A stretch of DNA of 64,000 bases from Pseudobutyrivibrio sp. 49 (lineage in GTDB: Bacteria > Bacillota > Clostridia > Lachnospirales > Lachnospiraceae): positions 1 to 64,000 of the forward strand of contig NZ_FNDP01000001.1 in NCBI RefSeq assembly GCF_900100545.1. Reading direction: 5' to 3'. The translations under genes were made by a program, and so were the position numbers. The stretch's first letter is position 1, and every line of letters starts with the position of its first letter. The notes below the pieces were generated by a model. The model was not told the origin of the DNA. It searched no databases and saw only the letters and a list, made by a program, of their open reading frames with translations. Shown in pieces: positions 54,807 to 62,576 of this stretch.

Positions 54807-54838
54807 CAGACAACACCACAAATATTTTAGAGAAAATT
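54807..54838 (+). repeat. 32-bp direct repeat, left copy
   Basis: The 32 bases from CAGACAACACC to GAGAAAATT are identical at 56055-56086. The two copies bracket the XRE/toxin-like pair and the zinc-ribbon gene. Confidence 0.9.
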
Positions 54839-54849
54839 GTTGTAGGTTA

Positions 54850-54899
54850 TTGATGACGATACGAAAATATCGTATTATGATAATACGAAAAAATCGTAG
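54850..54899 (+). promoter_or_regulatory. Promoter with two palindromic operators for the XRE/toxin pair
   Basis: TTGATG (54850), a 17-bp spacer and TATTAT (54873) form a plausible promoter. ATACGA-N5-TCGTAT (54859-54875) lies in the spacer and overlaps the -10. ATACGA-N5-TCGTAG (54883-54899) lies 24 bp further on and runs into the ribosome site. This is a typical autorepression layout for the XRE protein that follows. Confidence 0.75.
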
Positions 54900-54907
54900 G
54901 AGAGCAT

Positions 54908-55378
54908 ATGAAAACAAATACTGCATTAGAGACAAACATTATAGTTTCAAACAATTTAAAATATTTATTAAAAATTCATGGAGTGTCGAGGAAAAAGGTA
55001 TGTAATGATTTGGATATTAAGTATACTACCTTTTGCGATTGGGTTAATGGACGTATCGTTCCCAAATATCAAAATTTGGAAAAGTTAGGCGATTACTTTG
55101 GAATAGAAACAATTGAGTTCCTTAGACCTCTTGACGAGGAAGGGAAGCTAGAAGATGCAAATAGACTTCTAACCTATACTAATGAAATAGTAAGAAAGGG
55201 GAAGGTACTTGATATGAAGGTAGTTAGAGAAATGTCAGATGAACAGGTAAAGGAATTATTGAATTCCGGGTTTACTTTTAAGCATAAGACTTATGAGGAA
55301 AGATTAGCTGAGTGCGGTGGGGTCGCACAGACTTACAAATTTGATTGGGGAGAACCAAAAGGAAGAGAGATGTTTTAA
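54908..55378 (+). CDS. XRE family DNA-binding protein, antitoxin candidate
   Basis: A 156-residue protein. The helix-turn-helix region (about 15-70) includes NNLKYLLKIHGVSRKKVCNDL, IKYTTFCDWVNGRIVPKYQN and LEKLGDYFGI, an XRE/Cro-type fold. The C-terminal half is charged and helical (DEEGKLEDANRLLTY, MSDEQVKELLNSGF) and could bind a partner. The stop codon shares its last A with the ATG of the PemK/MazF-like gene, as in toxin-antitoxin pairs. Palindromes at 54859 and 54883 are its likely operator. AGGAG precedes ATG 54908. The antitoxin role is inferred from layout. Confidence 0.8.
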   Translation: MKTNTALETNIIVSNNLKYLLKIHGVSRKKVCNDLDIKYTTFCDWVNGRIVPKYQNLEKLGDYFGIETIEFLRPLDEEGKLEDANRLLTYTNEIVRKGKVLDMKVVREMSDEQVKELLNSGFTFKHKTYEERLAECGGVAQTYKFDWGEPKGREMF

Positions 55379-55686
55379 TGAAAGTTTTTTATCAAGGAGA
55401 TATTATTAAAATTAGTGGATTTGGAAACCTTTTTTTGATAATAAGTAAGAATGTATTTATCAGAGAACGAAAAATGTTTCATGTTAGTCCGATAGTTAAT
55501 ACTGATATAATTAATCCTATGAATATAGATATAAAAGGTGTTGATGGGACAGAAGGAACAGTGATTTGTGAGGAGATTAAGCTAATAGACCCTGTTGCAA
55601 GAGCATGTACTAAAGTTGATAGAATAAATTATTGGGGTATCATTAATATATCAGATGCCATTCAGGGCATGTTTGAATATGATTAA
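55378..55686 (+). CDS. PemK/MazF-like toxin candidate
   Basis: A 102-residue protein with the small beta-barrel pattern of PemK/MazF. The opening strand KVFYQGDIIKISGFGNLFLIIS corresponds to the GDI/V...P.LVIS start of that family. Then FHVSPIVNT, a GTVICEEIKLID strand (the E-x-I position of MazF barrels) and a C-terminal helix (INISDAIQGMF) follow. MazF enzymes are ribonucleases; whether this one is active is not shown. ATG 55378 overlaps the XRE stop by one base (TAATG), so translation is coupled. The alternative frame from 55345 lacks a ribosome site. An XRE-type antitoxin instead of a MazE/PemI partner is less usual. Confidence 0.72.
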   Translation: MKVFYQGDIIKISGFGNLFLIISKNVFIRERKMFHVSPIVNTDIINPMNIDIKGVDGTEGTVICEEIKLIDPVARACTKVDRINYWGIINISDAIQGMFEYD

Positions 55687-55746
55687 TCTTAGAAAGCACA
55701 TTTTTTTGCTTCCAGAATTTCTAATGCATGTTATAATGCATTATAC

Positions 55747-55771
55747 CTAGCCCGCAATTTTTGCGGGCTAG
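55747..55771. terminator. Strong hairpin between toxin-like and zinc-ribbon genes
   Basis: CTAGCCCGCAA pairs with TTGCGGGCTAG around TTT, followed by ATTATTATAT. It is a terminator of the pair or a leader structure of 55801. Confidence 0.7.
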
Positions 55772-55800
55772 ATTATTATATATTAAAGGAATGTAATTTT

Positions 55801-56049
55801 ATGACTGAAAAAAGAGTATGCACCCGCTGTTTGCTGAGGGATATGATTGATGCAGACATGGGGATGATAGAAAAATATAAGGCAGCCTTAAAGGCAGAGG
55901 ACACTGTGGATGATGCAGAATATGAAAGACGTCTTGGAATCTGTACCAGCTGCGAGAAGCTAAATGAAGGTACATGTATGTCCTGTGGATGCTATGTGGA
56001 GCTCAGGGCAGCAGCTAAAGTATCTAGATGTCCTAACAAGAAGTGGTAG
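55801..56049 (+). CDS. Small four-cysteine zinc-ribbon-like protein (DUF6171-like)
   Basis: An 82-residue protein with CTRCLL near residue 8, then CTSCEKLNEGTCMSCGCYVELRAA and a final CP near residue 78. The CxxC and CxxC-x-C pairs suggest a zinc ribbon. Small proteins of this layout are common in Lachnospiraceae and are annotated DUF6171; the function is unknown. It lies inside the region bracketed by the 32-bp direct repeats. AAAGGAATG upstream of ATG 55801 gives a moderate ribosome site. Confidence 0.75.
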   Translation: MTEKRVCTRCLLRDMIDADMGMIEKYKAALKAEDTVDDAEYERRLGICTSCEKLNEGTCMSCGCYVELRAAAKVSRCPNKKW

Positions 56050-56054
56050 GAGAA

Positions 56055-56086
56055 CAGACAACACCACAAATATTTTAGAGAAAATT
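56055..56086 (+). repeat. 32-bp direct repeat, right copy
   Basis: Identical over 32 bases to 54807-54838. The copies are 1248 bp apart start to start, and here the repeat lies just upstream of the GH43 promoter region. Confidence 0.9.
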
Positions 56087-56215
56087 AAAATATTTATTGA
56101 AAATGTAAAATTAATTTGATATATTGAAATCATCGATTGAGGATATACCTCATCTACTAAGCATATGAAATAGGGGCTTGATGCTTAGCGATAAGACAAT
56201 TATGGAGGAGGAACC

Positions 56216-57754
56216 ATGAAAAGAATTCTTTCATGTGTTCTGGCTATTACTATGGCAGGTGGTCTTGTGGCGTGCTCAGGCTCAGATTCAGAAGTGAAAA
56301 ACTATACAGTCAGCTATGACGGCATTGCCACAGGCGATGTTTCTTCGGGCGTTTCTGTCCATGACCCATCAATCCTAGAAGTAGACGGAACATATTATAT
56401 TTATGGCTCGCACATGACCTGCGCCAAGAGTGATGATTTATTAAATTGGCAGAAGGTGGCAGATGGCTACAGCAAGACTAATTCTGTTTATGGGCAGATT
56501 TATGATGTGGCTGATAAGGCATTTGCATATTCAGGAAACAAGGATAGTATCATTAAAACTGATGATGGAAAGACTCATGTGTGGGCACCAGATGTGATTT
56601 ACAACGAGACCATGGAAAAATATGTGATGTATTATTGCACCACCAGTACCTTTAATGCATCAAATCTTTGCTTTGGAATAAGTGATTCCCCTGAAGGACC
56701 ATTTGAATGGCAGGGAGCATTGATTTATTCAGGTTTTACAAACAAAAATATCGCAAATACGGATGTACTTGACTATGTAGATGAGACATATGCGAAGAAG
56801 AATTATATAAAGGGTGGCGCCTATAATTACGAGGACTATCCAAATGCAATCGACCCTACTATTTTTTATGATAAGGATGGCAGGATGTGGATGACCTACG
56901 GTTCTTGGTCTGGTGGCATTTATCTGTTGGAGCTTGATTCTGCCACAGGCAAGGTGATTCATCCTGAAGCTGATGAAGAAAAAAGGGTGGATGCTTATTT
57001 TGGCAAGAAGCTTTTAGGCGGTGGACACATCTCCATCGAGGGACCATACATAATGTATGATGCAAACACAGATTATTACTATCTGTTTGTAAGCTATGGT
57101 GGACTTACAAGCAATGGTGGATATCAGATGCGAGTGTTCCGTTCAAAGACTGTGGATGGAGACTATGTGGACATGAATGGAGCTTTTCCAGAAAAGAGCG
57201 CCTTACATCAGAATTTTGGTTTAAAGCTTTCGGGCAACTACAAGCTACCAAGCTTAGATAAGGCATATATGGCAACAGGTCATAACTCTGCCTTTGTAGA
57301 TTCAGATGGAAAAGAATATATCGTTTATCACACCCGCTTTAATGACGGCGGTGAGGGACATTCTCCAAGAGTGCATCAGGTGCTGATGAATGAAGAGGGA
57401 TGGCCATGCGAACTTCCATATCAGACTCAGGGTGAGACTGTTTCTGAGTCAGGATATGACAAGAAAGATGTTGTTGGTCGTTACTTTGTAGTTAATCAGG
57501 GGACGGATATTTCCAGTGATATCGCAAATCCGATAATTGTTTATTTAAACAATGATGGAAGCTGTGAAGGCAAGGAAGTAAGTGGTAAATGGGAAATGAA
57601 GGATGGCACTTACTATATGACTATTACTATTGATGGTCAGGACTACAGTGGTGCTTTTTGCCAGATGAAAGATGAAGCTGGTACAGATGTAATGACATTC
57701 TCGGCTGTTGGAAACAATCAGTCGGTTTGGGGCGTAATGTATGTTGATAAATAA
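56216..57754 (+). CDS. Secreted GH43 lipoprotein, endo-arabinanase candidate
   Basis: A 512-residue lipoprotein with signal MKRILSCVLAITMAGGLVAC (lipid cysteine 20). The GH43 five-bladed propeller has VHDPSILEVDGTYYIYGSH with Asp50 as the general base. WAPDVIYNE, then AIDPTIFYDKDGRMWMTYGSW with the pKa-modulating Asp, and SIEGPYIMYD with the catalytic Glu complete the site. GHNSAFVDSDGKEYIVYHTR and a C-terminal beta domain (about 425-512) match arabinan endo-1,5-alpha-L-arabinosidases of the two-domain type. It would cut arabinan outside the cell. GGAGGAGG precedes ATG 56216. It is the first gene of the arabinan cluster. Confidence 0.87.
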   Translation: MKRILSCVLAITMAGGLVACSGSDSEVKNYTVSYDGIATGDVSSGVSVHDPSILEVDGTYYIYGSHMTCAKSDDLLNWQKVADGYSKTNSVYGQIYDVADKAFAYSGNKDSIIKTDDGKTHVWAPDVIYNETMEKYVMYYCTTSTFNASNLCFGISDSPEGPFEWQGALIYSGFTNKNIANTDVLDYVDETYAKKNYIKGGAYNYEDYPNAIDPTIFYDKDGRMWMTYGSWSGGIYLLELDSATGKVIHPEADEEKRVDAYFGKKLLGGGHISIEGPYIMYDANTDYYYLFVSYGGLTSNGGYQMRVFRSKTVDGDYVDMNGAFPEKSALHQNFGLKLSGNYKLPSLDKAYMATGHNSAFVDSDGKEYIVYHTRFNDGGEGHSPRVHQVLMNEEGWPCELPYQTQGETVSESGYDKKDVVGRYFVVNQGTDISSDIANPIIVYLNNDGSCEGKEVSGKWEMKDGTYYMTITIDGQDYSGAFCQMKDEAGTDVMTFSAVGNNQSVWGVMYVDK

Positions 57755-57775
57755 TTAGGGAGATTATAAGTAATT

Positions 57776-58720
57776 ATGGATAAGAATTTTGAATACAATA
57801 AACCGTGGATATTGCAGCGTGCAGATCCATATGTATACAGACACACAGATGGAAAGTATTATTTTACTGCTTCAGTGCCGGAGTATGACAGGATAGTTTT
57901 GCGCTGTAGCGACACTCTTGAAGGGCTTAAGGATGAGCCAGAACTTGAGGTTTGGCATGGACATGAGTCAGGTCCGATGTCCAAGCATATTTGGGCTCCA
58001 GAAATCCACTTCCTTTTTGGAAAATGGTATATCTATTTCGCCGGAGGTGAAATGGAAGATATATGGAAAATTCGTCCATACGTATTGGAATGCCAGGGAC
58101 CAGATCCAATGAAAGATCCTTGGATTGAAAAGGGAAAGATGACTCGTGCAGAGACAGACGAATTTTCATTTGAGGCATTTTCTTTGGATGCCACTGTATT
58201 TGAAAATAAAGGTGTCTGGTATTATATTTGGGCTGAGAAAGTTGGTGTTGGAAAACAGATTTCAAATCTTTATATCGCCCGTATGAAAAATGGATATACT
58301 TTGGAGACTGACCAGGTGCTTCTCACCACTCCTGATTATGACTGGGAGCGACATGGATACTGGGTAAATGAAGGACCATCTGTAATCATTAGAGATGGCA
58401 AAGTGTTTATGACATATTCAGCCAGCGATACAGGTGTAAATTATTGCATGGGAATGCTGACTGCTGATGCAGATAGTGATTTGCTTGATCCACTTTCGTG
58501 GAAGAAGGAGAGATATCCTGTATTGGCATCATCACCTGAACATGTGGTATATGGTCCAGGTCATAATTCGTTTACTGTGGATGAGGAAGGCAATGATATT
58601 CTTGTTTATCATGCCAGAATTGAAACAGAGATAGTGGGAGACCCACTGTATAATCCTAACAGGCATGCGATGCTGATGAAGTTCCAGTTTATAGATGGGA
58701 AACCTGTATTTAAGTTTTAG
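57776..58720 (+). CDS. Cytoplasmic GH43 glycosidase, arabinofuranosidase candidate
   Basis: A 314-residue GH43 protein with no signal peptide. The general base is in LQRADPYVYRHTDGKYYFTAS, the modulating Asp in FSLDATVFENKGVWYYIWAE and the catalytic Glu in WVNEGPSVIIRDGKVFMTYS. GPGHNSFTVDEEGNDILVYHAR closes the propeller. The pattern fits exo-acting alpha-L-arabinofuranosidases of GH43. It probably trims imported arabino-oligosaccharides. It lies 21 bp after the secreted GH43, so both are cotranscribed. The structured RNA candidate B follows its stop. Beta-xylosidase activity cannot be ruled out. Confidence 0.84.
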   Translation: MDKNFEYNKPWILQRADPYVYRHTDGKYYFTASVPEYDRIVLRCSDTLEGLKDEPELEVWHGHESGPMSKHIWAPEIHFLFGKWYIYFAGGEMEDIWKIRPYVLECQGPDPMKDPWIEKGKMTRAETDEFSFEAFSLDATVFENKGVWYYIWAEKVGVGKQISNLYIARMKNGYTLETDQVLLTTPDYDWERHGYWVNEGPSVIIRDGKVFMTYSASDTGVNYCMGMLTADADSDLLDPLSWKKERYPVLASSPEHVVYGPGHNSFTVDEEGNDILVYHARIETEIVGDPLYNPNRHAMLMKFQFIDGKPVFKF

Positions 58721-58732
58721 GACAATAAAGAA

Positions 58733-58824
58733 GCCAGTCTGTAGTTGACAAGCTCATAGATTTCTCAAGCGAGACGTGTTGTCGAGCGGAGAAATACTAT
58801 GGCTTGTCAGCGTAACAGGCTGGC
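58733..58824 (+). ncRNA. Structured RNA candidate, copy B (after the GH43 gene)
   Basis: The outer helix is GCCAGTCTG/CAGGCTGGC. The next is TTGACAAGC/GCTTGTCAG, then CATAG/CTATG, then ATTTCTC/GAGAAAT, with an apical GAC/GTC stem. The internal loops carry TAG, GCGTAAC, AAGCGAG and CGAGCG, matching copy A at 16599-16685. It lies between convergent genes and is followed by TATTTTTA, so it could also serve as a terminator here. Class not recognised. Confidence 0.6.
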
Positions 58825-58833
58825 TATTTTTAA

Positions 58834-59754
58834 TTATTCTATAGGCATATAATTTAATGACACTCTGATGTCCTGACTGTAATTTCCGAAAGTCTTTCCG
58901 AAGAGTGTTACACCTCCGATGTGCTCTGCATCATCATCTACAGCGATTCTGAAATCTAAAGGCTGGCCCTGTTTGATGTTTAAATCAGCGATAGTGAGAT
59001 CTGAAATCTGAAGACCATCAATAAATGTGCCGTGCTTGTTTATAACAAGCAGCTTAAGCAATCCGTACTGATTCCAGTTCTGTGGCCACCAGTCTGGGGT
59101 AAACATTCCTAAGATATCTCCACCAAAATCTCCAGGGCTGGTCCACATACCAAGCTTGGTTCCGTTAAGATAGAAGCTGATATCGGAAGGCCAGTTGTTA
59201 TCAACCCCTGGTGCCTCAGAGGAAATCTCAAAAGAGATGGAAATCTGAGTGATGCGGTTGTTACTAGGTACAAGATTAGGGAAAGAGTACTCCACAAATC
59301 CCTTTGTAAACCACATAATATCTGCATTGAATCTGTCCGGATGACTAAAGTATCGTGCATCGTCGATTTCACCAATAACAGAGGTGCTGTTAGCAAGTCC
59401 ACAGGTAGGGCAGATATCATATTTTGAAAACTGTCCAACCTTTATGTCTGTAGTGAATACATTTGAAAGGTCAACAGGCTTTTCGATTTCTACAACTATT
59501 TTATCTTGAATAACAGAACATATTTTGGAATTTCCGTGACTAGCTGATTCATTGGATGTGGATATAAGTCCACATTCTTCTAATTTCTTGATATGGCCAG
59601 TGAGTGCACCATTACTGAGGTTTAGCTGTGTTGCAAGCTGGTTCATACTCATGTGGTCATTCTCTAATAAGATATTAAGTATCTGGATTCGCACGTCTGA
59701 GCCTAATGCTTTAAATAATTCTAGTCCTTCGTCTAGTGAAGTGATATGAATCAT
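58834..59754 (-). CDS. ArsR-type winged-helix regulator with large C-terminal sensor domain
   Basis: A 306-residue regulator. An N-terminal ArsR-like winged helix (about 8-75) includes LFKALGSDVRIQILNILLEN and LATQLNLSNGALTGHIKKLEECGLI. The C-terminal 200 residues are beta-rich, with a CPTCG motif near 117 and Trp/Asn-rich segments (WWPQNWNQYGLL) that look like a carbohydrate-binding jellyroll rather than the metal site of classical ArsR. It is transcribed divergently from the arabinose-oligosaccharide transporter, so it probably controls that operon in response to a sugar. AAAAGGAG precedes the start at 59754. Regulation is inferred from position. Confidence 0.82.
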   Translation of the reverse strand: MIHITSLDEGLELFKALGSDVRIQILNILLENDHMSMNQLATQLNLSNGALTGHIKKLEECGLISTSNESASHGNSKICSVIQDKIVVEIEKPVDLSNVFTTDIKVGQFSKYDICPTCGLANSTSVIGEIDDARYFSHPDRFNADIMWFTKGFVEYSFPNLVPSNNRITQISISFEISSEAPGVDNNWPSDISFYLNGTKLGMWTSPGDFGGDILGMFTPDWWPQNWNQYGLLKLLVINKHGTFIDGLQISDLTIADLNIKQGQPLDFRIAVDDDAEHIGGVTLFGKTFGNYSQDIRVSLNYMPIE

Positions 59755-59892
59755 CGTACTGCTCCTTTTATGTTAAAAATAAATTACTTCATATAATTAT
59801 AAAATTTGCTAATAACGCTGTCAATATGGGTGTGTAGAAAGGATTAAATATTTCAATTAGAATTAAAAGTAGAAGCACTTTGACGTGATAAA

Positions 59893-60030
59893 GTCAATTA
59901 ATTTGATGTCAATTAGTGAAATTTACTAAAAACAATGTGAAGTATTTGTGTATATTAAAAGAATATCCAAAATAGTTTAGCTTTTCCTAAAATAAATATT
60001 GACGTTGAGAACATCCAGCTTTATTATAAT
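59893..60030 (+). promoter_or_regulatory. Control region of the arabino-oligosaccharide transporter operon
   Basis: GTCAATTA occurs at 59893 and 59908 (15-bp period), with an overlapping TTGAC/GTCAA inverted pair starting near 59880; these are operator candidates. TTGACG (59999), 17 bp, TATTAT (60022) is the best promoter, 120 bp before the binding-protein gene. The rest of the 59755-60151 spacer is AT-rich with nothing else recognised. Confidence 0.5.
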
Positions 60031-60151
60031 ACCATAATCGTTAATGAGTTGTGCAGTTTCCAATTCATGTGGCTAACAAGCCTCAGCCTATTGAAGTAAT
60101 AAACTGCAAAACCAAACGCAAAACATTTCTTTTTTTACAAGGAGGAGAAGA

Positions 60152-61582
60152 ATGAAGAAGAAATTGATTAGTGCATTACTTTGCACATCAATGGCAGCTA
60201 GCATGCTTGTTGGTTGTGGGGGAGCAGCTTCAGAAGGAGGAGTTGATCCAGACGCTGCAGAAGCAACAGAGGAGACTGCAGAAGAATCAGCAGAAGCTGA
60301 GGTAGTAACAAACACATTTGGAGATCCTAATGGTACTCATCTTGAGATGTGGACATTCGTTGAGCTTCACGGACAGCATTACGGTGTTATGGCTGAAGAG
60401 TGGAACAAACAGCATCCAGATGAGACAATCGAAATTACATGTACAACATATCCATATGGCGATATGCACACAAAGCTTCTTACAGCTCTTGAAGCTGGAA
60501 CAGGTGCTCCAGACATCTGTGACGTAGAAGTAGGTCAGTTCCCTAACGTAGTTGAAGGTCTTGATCAGTGGTTAGTTCCACTTAATGACTACGCAAAGGA
60601 TTATCTTGATACAATGGTTACATCTCGTATGGAGACATACCAGGGCGAGGATGGAAATTACTATGGTGCTCCTTATCACGTAGGTGCAACAGTAATGTAC
60701 TACAACGTAGCTGCTATGTCAGAGGCAATGGGAATTAGCCAGGACGAAGTTATTGCAAAGATTGATGCAGTAAAGACCTGGGATGATTACGCAAAGCTTG
60801 GTGAAGAGTATCTTGGTACAGTAAATGAAGAGGGTAAGTATTGGACATCAGTTGATACAGGCGGTGTTGATTGGCTCTGGATTGCAATGGCTGAAAACGG
60901 AGATGACTGGACAGGTGGATTTGATAATCCAGCAAACGTAAATATTGATTCAGTAAAGACAATGCTTGAGATGCAGCAGGGATGGTTAAAGAGTGGTCTT
61001 GCAGAGGTTTCTCCTGATGGACACGTTGACCTTGAGGCTGGTTTCCAGAATATTATGGATCACAACATCGTTTCATTCCCTAAGGCAATGTGGTACATGT
61101 CACGTTTCACAAACTATATGCCTGATGAGAAGGGCAACTGGTACATTGCTAAGTGTCCTGTATTCAAGGCTGGACAGAAGTGCTCTGTAGGTATCGGTGG
61201 TACAGGTACAGTAGTAACACAGCAGTCTGAAAATAAGGATCTTGCAGCTGAGTTTACTTGCTGGGCAAAGATGTCTGAAGAAGGCGAGCAGCACATTTGG
61301 GATACACTTGGATTTGATGTATGTAATTCAGCTTTATGGAGTGATGATGCATTCGCACATGATGACAACAACCAGTACAACCAGTTCTTTATCAACTACC
61401 CATATGATGTATTAAGCGATATTGGAATGGAGAACATCGGAAAGATTTCTGTTGTTTCTATCAGCCCAACAATCAATGAGTACTTCTGCACAACAACACT
61501 TAATCAGGTTCTTGAGGATCCAGACTACTCTGTAGAGGATGCTCTCAAAGAAGCACAGGATGCAGTTGACATGGAGCAATAA
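60152..61582 (+). CDS. ABC transporter sugar-binding lipoprotein, arabino-oligosaccharide type
   Basis: A 476-residue family 1 solute-binding protein with signal MKKKLISALLCTSMAASMLVGC (lipid Cys22), an acidic linker (about 30-52), then the binding fold. LEMWTFVELHGQHYGVMAEEWN, DICDVEVGQFPNVVEG and YGAPYHVGATVMYYN are typical of AraN-like proteins. It captures a sugar oligomer outside the cell and delivers it to the permeases downstream. Arabino-oligosaccharides are the likely ligand because GH43 and GH51 genes flank it. AAGGAGGAG precedes ATG 60152. No ATPase gene lies nearby, so a shared MsmK-type ATPase is presumed. Confidence 0.87.
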   Translation: MKKKLISALLCTSMAASMLVGCGGAASEGGVDPDAAEATEETAEESAEAEVVTNTFGDPNGTHLEMWTFVELHGQHYGVMAEEWNKQHPDETIEITCTTYPYGDMHTKLLTALEAGTGAPDICDVEVGQFPNVVEGLDQWLVPLNDYAKDYLDTMVTSRMETYQGEDGNYYGAPYHVGATVMYYNVAAMSEAMGISQDEVIAKIDAVKTWDDYAKLGEEYLGTVNEEGKYWTSVDTGGVDWLWIAMAENGDDWTGGFDNPANVNIDSVKTMLEMQQGWLKSGLAEVSPDGHVDLEAGFQNIMDHNIVSFPKAMWYMSRFTNYMPDEKGNWYIAKCPVFKAGQKCSVGIGGTGTVVTQQSENKDLAAEFTCWAKMSEEGEQHIWDTLGFDVCNSALWSDDAFAHDDNNQYNQFFINYPYDVLSDIGMENIGKISVVSISPTINEYFCTTTLNQVLEDPDYSVEDALKEAQDAVDMEQ

Positions 61583-61618
61583 TCAAAAGGGAAGATTTAT
61601 ATGGATATAAATGCAACA

Positions 61619-61650
61619 AGGATGCCTGCCAAGGGGCAGGCATCCTCTTT
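61619..61650 (+). terminator. Perfect 12-bp hairpin after the binding-protein gene
   Basis: AGGATGCCTGCC and GGCAGGCATCCT pair perfectly around AAGG and are followed by CTTTT. Such hairpins after ABC binding-protein genes protect the upstream mRNA and reduce permease expression. Its presence argues that 61601 is not the permease start. Confidence 0.8.
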
Positions 61651-61678
61651 TAAAAAGACCAGTGGAGAAAGGTCAGTT

Positions 61679-62575
61679 ATGAATTTTAGAAAATTTTTCT
61701 ATTCACAGAAGGTTGCACCATATGTTTTTGTAATTCCTTTTGTGATTAGCTTTTTCCTTTTTTGGGTATACCCACTCATTACCGCATTTACGATGAGTTT
61801 CCAGGATATTGGAGCCATTAAATCAGAGTGGATTGGGTTTGCCAATTATGCAAAATTATTAAAGGATAATGTATTCCATATTGCTGTTTTTAACAGTGTT
61901 AAATACATGTTCTTTACCTTGGTACTTCTTATACCATTTCCAATGCTTTTTGCTGTTCTCATGGATAGCAATCTTGTTAAGGCAAAGGGTGTATGGAAAG
62001 CCGTTCTTTATATGCCAGCTCTTACATCGGTTGTTATTTCAGGTACTTTATTCCGTCTGATGTTTACAGAGTACACAACAGGTCAGATGAATATGGTTTC
62101 TGCAGCCTTGGGACTTGGAACATATAAATGGTTAAAGATGGGTTGGTCAGGAATGCTTGCCCTCCTGATAGTAGCATGTTGGAGATGGACAGGAGTAAAT
62201 ATGCTTTACTTCCTCTCAGGACTTAAATCAATTGATACATCTCTTTATGAGGCGGCAGATATTGATGGCGCTACAGGCTGGCAGAAATTCAGATTTGTAA
62301 CACTGCCACTTCTTAAGCCAACAACAGTATACGTACTTACGATATCCGTATATGCAGGACTTGCAATGTTCCTTGAGTCATACATGTTATGGGCAGGAAA
62401 TTCATCTCCAAACAATATCGGTCTTACAATTGTTGGATACTTATACAAGCGTGGTATTGAGAAGAATGATATGGGTTATGCCTGCGCAGTTGGTGTAGTA
62501 CTTCTTGTAGTAGCACTTATCATCAATTTCGCACAGTTAATTTTAAATGGAACATTTAAGAAGGAGGAGAAATAA
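61679..62575 (+). CDS. ABC sugar permease (AraP-like)
   Basis: A 298-residue MalF-type permease with six membrane helices. It opens MNFRKFFYSQKVAPYVFVIPF, and the cytoplasmic EAA-loop EAADIDGATGWQKFRFVTLPLLKP contacts the ATPase. It forms the membrane channel with the permease at 62577. ATG 61679 follows GGAGAAAGG. An in-frame ATG at 61601 with AAGGGAAG exists, but the added 26 residues would be coded by the hairpin at 61619, so the shorter form is preferred. Confidence 0.87.
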   Translation: MNFRKFFYSQKVAPYVFVIPFVISFFLFWVYPLITAFTMSFQDIGAIKSEWIGFANYAKLLKDNVFHIAVFNSVKYMFFTLVLLIPFPMLFAVLMDSNLVKAKGVWKAVLYMPALTSVVISGTLFRLMFTEYTTGQMNMVSAALGLGTYKWLKMGWSGMLALLIVACWRWTGVNMLYFLSGLKSIDTSLYEAADIDGATGWQKFRFVTLPLLKPTTVYVLTISVYAGLAMFLESYMLWAGNSSPNNIGLTIVGYLYKRGIEKNDMGYACAVGVVLLVVALIINFAQLILNGTFKKEEK

Positions 62576-62576
62576 T

